38,613 nt of DNA, taken from positions 64,054-102,666 of the forward strand of contig JAFGKY010000021.1 of NCBI GenBank assembly GCA_016928305.1, written 5' to 3'. Shown piece by piece: positions 7,907-14,179 of this stretch. The stretch is from Bacteroidales bacterium (lineage in GTDB: Bacteria; Bacteroidota; Bacteroidia; Bacteroidales; UBA10428). Under the pieces are notes generated by a model that ran no database searches, was not told the DNA's origin, and worked only from the letters and a program-made list of their open reading frames with translations. Every line of letters starts with the position of its first letter. Position 1 is the first letter of the stretch. Made by a program: the position numbers and the translations under genes.

Positions 7907-8473
7907 ATGCTTGAAAACAAAAAGATATTGGTAGGCGTTACCGGCAGTATAGCAGCCTATAAAGCTGCTGTTCTTGTCCGGCTGCTGGTTAAAGAAAAGG
8001 CTGACGTGAAAGTGGTTATGACACCGCTTGCCAAGGAGTTTATTACGCCCCTTACCCTTGCCACTCTCTCAAAAAATCCCATTATGGTTGATTTTTTCAA
8101 TCCCGAAAACGGGGAATGGAATAATCATGTCGATCTTGGAATTTGGGCCGACGCCTATATTATCGCTCCTGCAACCGCCAATACGATAGCAAAAATGGCT
8201 CACGGCATAGCGGATAATCTTCTGCTTACTACCTATCTGTCCGCACGTTGCCCTGTATTTGTTGCTCCGGCAATGGACCTGGACATGCTGAATCATCCGG
8301 TCACGCAGACCAATATTAAGGCCCTGGTAAAATTCGGCAATCACATACTCGAACCGGCTACGGGTGAGCTGGCAAGCGGACTCTCCGGCAAAGGCAGGAT
8401 GGAAGAACCGGAAAACATCGTTGAGGTCTTAAAACGACACTTCAGCAGTAAAAAAAAAATCGTTCAGCATTAA
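7907..8473 (+). CDS. coaC: CoaC domain: phosphopantothenoylcysteine decarboxylase (frameshifted from CoaB)
   Basis: The flavin decarboxylase half of CoaBC, which turns 4'-phosphopantothenoylcysteine into 4'-phosphopantetheine in CoA synthesis. The N-terminus ILVGVTGSIAAYKA binds FMN. NHVDLG has the active His74, and PAMDLDM (121-127) corresponds to the PxMNxxMW substrate motif. The clamp ASGLSGKGRM has Ser157 where the E. coli enzyme has Cys. The frame runs into a run of ten A (8450-8459) and ends nine residues later (SKKKIVQH). One more A would join it smoothly to the CoaB half, so this is one gene split by sequencing error, mutation or productive slippage. It starts 12 bases after rpoZ. Confidence 0.88.
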   Translation: MLENKKILVGVTGSIAAYKAAVLVRLLVKEKADVKVVMTPLAKEFITPLTLATLSKNPIMVDFFNPENGEWNNHVDLGIWADAYIIAPATANTIAKMAHGIADNLLLTTYLSARCPVFVAPAMDLDMLNHPVTQTNIKALVKFGNHILEPATGELASGLSGKGRMEEPENIVEVLKRHFSSKKKIVQH

Positions 8474-9114
8474 AAGGTAAAAGGATTCTGGTTACAGCAG
8501 GTCCCACTTATGAACCCATCGACCCGGTTAGGTTCATTGGTAATTATTCTTCCGGAAAGATGGGATATGCCATTGCGGATAAACTCGCATCGTATGGTGC
8601 TCATGTTATACTCATCAGCGGGCCTTCATCCGAGAAAATCATATCGCCCGGAATAACTTTAATAACTGTCCGGACTGCCGATGAAATGTATAAGGAATGT
8701 ATAGCATCGTTCCCTTCGGCAGACGGAGCCTTGCTTGTGGCTGCCGTTGCAGATTACAGACCCAAACGAAAGTCCGAAGAAAAGATAAAACGATCACACG
8801 GGAAACTCACTCTTGAACTTGAATCGAATCCAGATATTGCAGCATCTCTGGGCCGCATGAAAAAAAAGCACCAGTTCCTGGCCGGTTTTGCACTCGAAAC
8901 ACAACATGAAATTGAAAATGCCAGAAAAAAATTGCAAAAGAAGAATTTTGATTTTATTGTCATAAATTCTTTACGCAGCAAGGGAGCTGGTTTCGGTTCT
9001 GAAAACAATAAAATCACCATTCTGGATAAGCATAATAGAGTGACTGAATTTCCGTTAAAAACAAAACAGGAAGTTGCAGAAGATATTGTTCAGTACCTGC
9101 AAACCCTGATCTAA
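8452..9114 (+). CDS. coaB: CoaB domain: phosphopantothenate-cysteine ligase (frameshifted from CoaC)
   Basis: The ligase half of CoaBC, joining cysteine to 4'-phosphopantothenate. The frame opens just after a TAA at 8449-8451 and reads LKGKRILVTAGPTYEPIDPV, the conserved first strand and nucleotide-binding block, then RFIGNYSSGKMG. The first ATG in frame, 8560, comes after this essential block, so a protein starting there would lack part of the active site. INSLRSKGAGFGSENN contains the conserved Asn, and KTKQEVAEDI the conserved Lys. With no proper start codon before the motif (only ATT 8485), expression probably depends on the -1 slip at the A10 run. The next gene begins 10 bases downstream. 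Confidence 0.85.
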   Translation, partial: KKNRSALKGKRILVTAGPTYEPIDPVRFIGNYSSGKMGYAIADKLASYGAHVILISGPSSEKIISPGITLITVRTADEMYKECIASFPSADGALLVAAVADYRPKRKSEEKIKRSHGKLTLELESNPDIAASLGRMKKKHQFLAGFALETQHEIENARKKLQKKNFDFIVINSLRSKGAGFGSENNKITILDKHNRVTEFPLKTKQEVAEDIVQYLQTLI

Positions 9115-9124
9115 AACCTTCTCT

Positions 9125-10039
9125 ATGAAAAAATTTACTATACTGGTAATTGGAATATTCTTTTGCATGCATGCCTACAATCAGGAATTGCAATGTAATA
9201 TATCACTCATTACCAATAAAATACCAGGAACCAATAAACAGGTGTTTCAGACTATGCAGGGGGCTATTACGGAATTTTTGAATAATACCGCCTGGACAAA
9301 TTATAAATTCAGTAATAATGAAAGAATTGAATGTAATTTGCTATTAAACCTGACCGATATGATTGGTAACGATCAGTTTAAAGGTACCCTGCAGATTCAG
9401 GTCCGGCGCCCGGTATTTAATTCCAGTTACAATACGGTCATCTTCAATTACATTGATAATGATATTGATTTCCGCTATGTTGAATTTCAGCCCCTTGAGT
9501 TTAGTGAAACCAGCCACCTCTCGGGTTTGACTTCCATCCTGGCATATTATGCCTATATTATCCTTGGTATCAATTTTGACTCGTTTGGCTTGATGTCGGG
9601 AAGTGAATTATTCCAGCGGGCTGAGAAAATCGTCAATAATGCTCAGAATGCTACTGAAGTTGGCTGGCGGTCATCGGAAAGTCAGAGCCGCAGGAACCGT
9701 TACTGGCTCATCAATAATATTCTGAATACCGATTTTTCACCCGTGCGTGAATTTGTCTATACCTATCACCGAAAGGGACTTGATCAGATGTATGAAAAGG
9801 CTTTCGAAGCCCGGAATGAAATTGCGGAAAGTCTTAAACTGCTGCAGGAAGTCTACCGAAACCGGCCTGATCCGTTTATGCATTTTCTGCAGGTAGTACT
9901 TGATGCCAAATCAGATGAATTTGTTAATATATTCAAGGAAGCGACCGACGACGAGAAGCGCAGGGTACTCGCAATCCTTAATCAGGTAGATCCAACCCAT
10001 AAAGAGAAATATGAACAGATCTCCAAAGCCGGCAATTAA
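9125..10039 (+). CDS. DUF4835 / PorD-like exported protein
   Basis: A 304-residue protein with a signal peptide (MKKFTILVIGIFFCMHAYNQ). It belongs to the family once called DUF4835, placed among type IX secretion or gliding accessory proteins (PorD). Typical features are QELQCNISL just after the signal, GTNKQVFQTMQGAITEFLNNTAWT, a central RRPVFNSSYNTVIFNYIDNDIDFRY split over two strands, and the helical segment ILAYYAYIILGINFDSFG. It follows coaBC by 10 bases, its usual place in Bacteroidota. The molecular role is unproven. The T9SS-sorted protein at 36.4-36.9 kb is consistent with a working T9SS. Confidence 0.78.
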   Translation: MKKFTILVIGIFFCMHAYNQELQCNISLITNKIPGTNKQVFQTMQGAITEFLNNTAWTNYKFSNNERIECNLLLNLTDMIGNDQFKGTLQIQVRRPVFNSSYNTVIFNYIDNDIDFRYVEFQPLEFSETSHLSGLTSILAYYAYIILGINFDSFGLMSGSELFQRAEKIVNNAQNATEVGWRSSESQSRRNRYWLINNILNTDFSPVREFVYTYHRKGLDQMYEKAFEARNEIAESLKLLQEVYRNRPDPFMHFLQVVLDAKSDEFVNIFKEATDDEKRRVLAILNQVDPTHKEKYEQISKAGN

Positions 10040-10077
10040 ATTGTCCTGGTTGGTTTTGAAAACGTTATTGCATTACT

Positions 10078-10452
10078 ATGAGTTTGAATATTTTGCGATT
10101 GCTTCAACGACATAGTTGCAGCATCGGTTTACACAAATGGAACAAGGGCTTATGCGATTCCTGTGGCGTTATAAGAACAACCGGTTCGCTGCAGAAACTC
10201 AAACAAATTGCACTTGATTTTCGTGACCCGGATGCTTTTCTTACTGCCGTGAGAAATCTGGCAGGATATACATGTATACGATCGGATGCATGGGGCCATT
10301 TTATCATGAAAAAGGGAAATCATACACTTACCATAAATGTAGGCAGGGATATGCTGGCCCGCCATGATATGATCTATAACATGGTGTATGAAAACAAGGC
10401 GAAATCAATACGTTTCGTTTTAATTGAAAACGGCGAATTTCAATATGCCTGA
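10078..10452 (+). CDS. Small hypothetical protein with Cys/His zinc-knuckle-like N-terminus
   Basis: A 124-residue protein I do not recognise. Residues 14-29 read CSIGLHKWNKGLCDSC, a C-x4-H-K-W-x4-C-x2-C arrangement that recalls the short 'GHKW...CxxCG' metal-binding knuckles of phage and housekeeping proteins. The rest is a mixed alpha/beta domain ending FVLIENGEFQYA. It lies 38 bases after the DUF4835 gene and before recN on the same strand, so it may be a late member of the coaBC operon. Metal binding is inference from spacing only. The function is unknown. Confidence 0.6.
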   Translation: MSLNILRLLQRHSCSIGLHKWNKGLCDSCGVIRTTGSLQKLKQIALDFRDPDAFLTAVRNLAGYTCIRSDAWGHFIMKKGNHTLTINVGRDMLARHDMIYNMVYENKAKSIRFVLIENGEFQYA

Positions 10453-10621
10453 TGAATCGTTATTGCAACCGTGAGAGTTGAATGCTATTGATGCTGTGGT
10501 GATTGACAACCAGTAATTCTTTTCTTTCCTGTTGAAATAAAGCTAATATTTATTCTCATTCTATTCCGTTTCGGATAATCAAATTTGTTTAATTTTATCG
10601 ATTGAGGAGAAATCCCGGAAC

Positions 10622-12277
10622 ATGTTAAGAAACCTGTCTATAGAAAATTATGCACTCATCAGCGAGTTGAATATTTCGTTTGGGGAAGGACTTACCATAA
10701 TCACGGGTGAAACCGGAGCCGGAAAATCCATCATGCTGGGAGCCCTGTCCCTGATACTGGGTAAGCGGGCCGATACAGGAGTCTTGTATGATAAGGGAAA
10801 GAAATGCATTGTGGAAGGGATCTTTGACATAAGTCGTTATAACCTGCAGGGGTTCTTTGAAGAGAAGGATATGGATTATGATAATCCTGTGATTATCCGA
10901 CGTGAAATTGCCCCTACAGGAAAATCACGGGCTTTTGTGAACGACCTGCCGGTTACCCTGGAAGTATTAAACGACCTGGGTGATCAGCTCATTGATATAC
11001 ATTCACAGCATCAGCACCTTAGCTTAAGCGATTCGAGATTTCAGCTGAAAGTAGTCGACAGTTATGCAGGCACACTTGATCTTAAGGATGAATACATGCA
11101 GGGATACGATTCTTTTGTCACCATGCAACGGCAGTTGGCTCAGCTAAAAGAGGAAGCTGAAAAATCAAAGGCCGATCTTGATTATTTTACATTTCAATGC
11201 AATCAACTTCGCGAAGCACAACTTTCTCCGGGAGAACAGGAAGAATTGGAACTGGAACTGGAGAAACTCACACATGCCGAAGACATCAAAGCATCGTTAC
11301 TTTCAGCCCTTGCAATCCTTTCGGGTGAGGGCAATTCACTGCTTACCAGCCTGAAGGATGCAATTGCCCAGCTTTCAAGGGCAGGCAAATACCTGTCGGC
11401 TTCAACTGACCTGGCAAAGCGCTGTGAAACTTCTTACATAGAACTAAAAGATGCTGCCACTGAAATTGAAACACAATACGAAAAGATCGATCATGATCCG
11501 GAACGCCTTGAATGGGTGAAAAATCGTATTGACGCGTTATACAGTCTTTTGCAGAAGCATCGGAAAGCCACGGTAAAAGAGCTGGTTGACCTGCAACACG
11601 AACTTGAGATTAAGATAGATGCAATAGCCAATTATGATGCCAGCATCGGGGAAGCAGAAAGAAAACTGGATGCAAAAAGGAAAGAATTAAAGAGGATTGC
11701 TGAACAGCTGTCAAAATTACGAAAAAACACATTCTCTTCCATTGAAGATCAGGTGGTTGCTATGTTGCATGAGTTGAGTATGCCCAATGCATTGTTTGCT
11801 ATCAGGCATTCACTTTTGTCGGATTTCAGTCCTTCCGGTATTGATAGGATCCAGTTTGTTTTTTCGGCCAACAAAAATGTGCAACCTCAGGATATTTCAA
11901 AAGTTGCCTCGGGTGGTGAACTATCGAGGCTGATGCTGACGGTAAAGTCATTGCTCTCAGATGCAACCGGAATGCCAACCATTATCTTTGATGAGATCGA
12001 TACCGGAGTATCGGGTGAAATTGCCGAAAAAGTTGGAAATATCATCCGGCGGATGGCCGGTAAGATGCAATTGATCAATATCACACACCTTCCCCAGATC
12101 GCCAGCAAAGGCGATCGTCATTTGCTGGTTTATAAAACAGAGAATGACAGGATAACACTTACAAGAATAAAACAGTTAACACCAGAAGAAAGGCATATTG
12201 AAATTGCCAAGATGCTGAGTGGTGAAGAAGTCACTGCGGCTGCCCTCGAAAATGCCCGTGAATTGCTGAAGAACTGA
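10622..12277 (+). CDS. recN: DNA repair protein RecN
   Basis: A 551-residue SMC-like ATPase of double-strand break repair, acting with RecA. The Walker A is GETGAGKS (29-36). A long coiled-coil arm occupies about 150-390 and is rich in Glu/Lys/Leu. The ABC signature is ASGGELSRLML and Walker B is TIIFDEIDTGVSG, followed by the D-loop and ITHLPQIAS with the switch His. The length and all motifs fit RecN. A GAGGAG-like ribosome site (ATTGAGGAGAAAT) lies before the ATG, stronger than for most genes here. It shares the conserved synteny with the bamD-coaBC block. Confidence 0.95.
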   Translation: MLRNLSIENYALISELNISFGEGLTIITGETGAGKSIMLGALSLILGKRADTGVLYDKGKKCIVEGIFDISRYNLQGFFEEKDMDYDNPVIIRREIAPTGKSRAFVNDLPVTLEVLNDLGDQLIDIHSQHQHLSLSDSRFQLKVVDSYAGTLDLKDEYMQGYDSFVTMQRQLAQLKEEAEKSKADLDYFTFQCNQLREAQLSPGEQEELELELEKLTHAEDIKASLLSALAILSGEGNSLLTSLKDAIAQLSRAGKYLSASTDLAKRCETSYIELKDAATEIETQYEKIDHDPERLEWVKNRIDALYSLLQKHRKATVKELVDLQHELEIKIDAIANYDASIGEAERKLDAKRKELKRIAEQLSKLRKNTFSSIEDQVVAMLHELSMPNALFAIRHSLLSDFSPSGIDRIQFVFSANKNVQPQDISKVASGGELSRLMLTVKSLLSDATGMPTIIFDEIDTGVSGEIAEKVGNIIRRMAGKMQLINITHLPQIASKGDRHLLVYKTENDRITLTRIKQLTPEERHIEIAKMLSGEEVTAAALENARELLKN

Positions 12278-12321
12278 GATTCTGAGGAAATTCTTTATTT
12301 AAACTAATTCTAAATAATGCG

Positions 12322-12351
12322 TTGTGAATTCATACTCTGGTACTATCTTTG
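12322..12351 (+). promoter_or_regulatory. fabI promoter TTG-N19-TATCTTTG
   Basis: TTG (12322-12324) is followed by 19 bases and then TATCTTTG (12344-12351), a complete match to the Bacteroidota -33/-7 pattern. The ATG of fabI is 24 bases after the box. Confidence 0.68.
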
Positions 12352-12375
12352 CCCGGAAGTTAAAAACTAATAATT

Positions 12376-13206
12376 ATGGCTTATAATTTACTGCGAGACA
12401 AGAAAGGAATGATTTTCGGGGCACTGAATGATAAATCAATTGCCTGGAAGGTAGCTGTAAGGGCACATGAAGAAGGGGCCAGGTTGGTGCTGACTAATAC
12501 TCCGGTGGCCATACGAATGGGTGAAATCAACCAGCTTTCCGGCATATGCAATGCCCCGGTAATACCAGCTGATGCGACTCAAATTGCTGACCTGGAAAAC
12601 CTGGTGAACAAGTCCATGGAGCATTTTGGTGGCCAATTTGATTTTATATTGCATTCCATTGGCATGTCACCCAATGTCCGCAAAGGTATCCCCTATGATG
12701 ATATCAATTATGAGTATTACCTGAAAACACTTGATATTTCAGCACTGTCCTTTCATAAGGTTATTCAGGTATGCAGGAAACTTGATGCATTAAACGAATG
12801 GGGTTCCATTGTGGCATTATCATACGTAGCTGCACAGCGTACTTTATTTGGCTATAATGATATGGCTGACGCCAAAGCCGTGCTTGAGTCAATTGCACGG
12901 AGTTTTGGTTATATTTATGGCAGAGAGAAAAGGATACGTATCAACACGGTTTCTCAGTCTCCGACTATGACCACTGCTGGCAGTGGCGTAAAAGGTATGG
13001 ATTCTTTGATTGACTTCACGGAACGTATGTCGCCCCTGGGGAATGCAGATGCAGATGACTGTGCTGATTTTTGCATCATCATGTTCTCTGACCTTACACG
13101 CAAGGTAACCATGCAAAACTTATATCACGATGGAGGCTTTAGCAGCATGGGCATGAGTGAAAAGGCAATGAACCAATACGACAAAAGCTTCAGGGAATGT
13201 CCGTGA
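12376..13206 (+). CDS. fabI: Enoyl-ACP reductase (NADH)
   Basis: A 276-residue short-chain dehydrogenase that performs the last reduction in each fatty-acid elongation cycle. FabI traits are the divergent cofactor loop KKGMIFGALNDKSIAWKVA in place of TGxxxGxG, HSIGMSPN, and the catalytic pair in SYVAAQRTLFGYNDMADAK, where Y and K six residues apart form Y-x6-K. Also seen are NTVSQSPTMTTAGSGVKG and the C-terminal FSDLTRKVTMQNLYHDGGFSS split over neighbouring strands. It has its own promoter at 12322-12351, so it is separate from recN. FabI is the target of triclosan-class inhibitors. Confidence 0.95.
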   Translation: MAYNLLRDKKGMIFGALNDKSIAWKVAVRAHEEGARLVLTNTPVAIRMGEINQLSGICNAPVIPADATQIADLENLVNKSMEHFGGQFDFILHSIGMSPNVRKGIPYDDINYEYYLKTLDISALSFHKVIQVCRKLDALNEWGSIVALSYVAAQRTLFGYNDMADAKAVLESIARSFGYIYGREKRIRINTVSQSPTMTTAGSGVKGMDSLIDFTERMSPLGNADADDCADFCIIMFSDLTRKVTMQNLYHDGGFSSMGMSEKAMNQYDKSFRECP

Positions 13207-13320
13207 TAATCTTGAAAATAAACGACCTGAATTTTGTTTGATTGATAAAAAGACTAATTGATAAATTACGATGATGATGTTGCCCTATAATAATCTTTTA
13301 GTATTCAGCTTTGCCATGGA

Positions 13321-13464
13321 TTACAGGACAAGCTTTGTTCGATATTCATTATCACTCTGTGTAAAATAACCTTGCAAACCGAAGATATACTGCGGCAAGG
13401 CCATCGCGCACCATGTTACTTCATCACATTTTTTGACCTCAGGATTGTATTGACTAACCGTCAT
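13321..13464 (-). CDS. Possible small or remnant ORF, 47 residues
   Basis: A minus-strand frame from ATG 13464 to TAA 13321. It contains NPEVKKCDEVTW and ALPQYIFGLQGYFTQ, which look protein-like in composition. The frame stays open about 20 codons further upstream without another ATG, and no ribosome site precedes ATG 13464. It may be a remnant of a larger gene or chance. No family is recognised. Confidence 0.2.
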   Translation of the reverse strand: MTVSQYNPEVKKCDEVTWCAMALPQYIFGLQGYFTQSDNEYRTKLVL

Positions 13465-13545
13465 TATGAAAGGGACCTGTTGTGCCGGATCCTTTATTAT
13501 TTGGTGATTTATTGATGGTTAAGACCATTCTTCTATATTTTTCGG

Positions 13546-13553
13546 TATATTTG
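13546..13553 (+). promoter_or_regulatory. -7-like box TATATTTG at the sigma factor gene
   Basis: TATATTTG fits TAnnTTTG and is part of the 12-base word GTATATTTGAAT, repeated exactly at 17372-17383 after the GG-peptide gene. It ends one base before ATG 13555. If used, translation would begin at that ATG on a near-leaderless mRNA, or more likely at GTG 13579. No -33 TTTG is at the right distance. Confidence 0.4.
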
Positions 13554-13554
13554 A

Positions 13555-14151
13555 ATGGATTACTTATCCAGATGCATTGTGGCAAACTATACGAATGAAG
13601 AGATCATTATCGGTATCAGAAACAGGGATAGTGCTACTCTTCAATATATATACAAAACCTTCTACCCGATTATCCGTGAATTTGTGGTAAGAAATCATGG
13701 AAAGGCTGATGATGCGAAGGATGTTTTCCAGGAAGCCCTGGTTGTGATTTTCAGAAAGACACAGGAGGAAGACATTAACCTGCATTCCTCTTTTACAAAT
13801 TACATTTATACCGTCTCCCGGTTTATCTGGTTGAAAATGTTGAAAAGAAGGAGACTGTTCAGCACAAAAGTCATTGAGATCATCCGCCCAATGGAAATAG
13901 AATCCAATGATATCCGGGATATTGAAATCAGTATGGAACGTAAAGTTTACCAGTATTATTTTTCAAAGCTCGGAAAAGACTGCAGAGAAATACTTACCCT
14001 GTTTTACCATGAGATGTCGTTCAGAGAAATTGCTATTAAATTGGGAAAATCTTCTGAAGAGTACGTCAGAAAAAGAAAACATGCCTGTAAGGAACAATTG
14101 ATAAAGATGATCAAATCCGATCCGGATGTTCGTAACTTTTTTGAGGATTAA
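13555..14151 (+). CDS. ECF-type RNA polymerase sigma factor
   Basis: A 198-residue sigma-70 family protein of the extracytoplasmic-function class. Region 2 covers about 15-95, with YKTFYPIIREFVVRNHGKADDAKDVFQEALVVIF, the helix-rich core-binding and -10 recognition part seen here in pieces. Region 4 is near the C-terminus: CREILTLFYHEMSFREIAIKLGKSSEEYVRKRKHACKEQL is its helix-turn-helix, also cited in parts. ATG 13555 abuts a promoter box, so GTG 13579 (MANYTNEEIIIG) is an alternative start. It faces the TPR-CHAT gene with 28 bases between their ends, and an anti-sigma-like gene lies at 17686. It probably directs transcription of this locus. Confidence 0.88.
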   Translation: MDYLSRCIVANYTNEEIIIGIRNRDSATLQYIYKTFYPIIREFVVRNHGKADDAKDVFQEALVVIFRKTQEEDINLHSSFTNYIYTVSRFIWLKMLKRRRLFSTKVIEIIRPMEIESNDIRDIEISMERKVYQYYFSKLGKDCREILTLFYHEMSFREIAIKLGKSSEEYVRKRKHACKEQLIKMIKSDPDVRNFFED

Positions 14152-14179
14152 ACCGATCGGATTATCTGTTTTCTATAGA

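Larger units (their letters stand above)
13207..13554. other. Intergenic region between fabI and the sigma factor gene
   Basis: There is no clear gene. The best candidate is the short minus-strand frame at 13321-13464, listed separately. No terminator hairpin for fabI is visible. The end of the stretch holds the TATATTTG box at 13546-13553. Confidence 0.4.
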
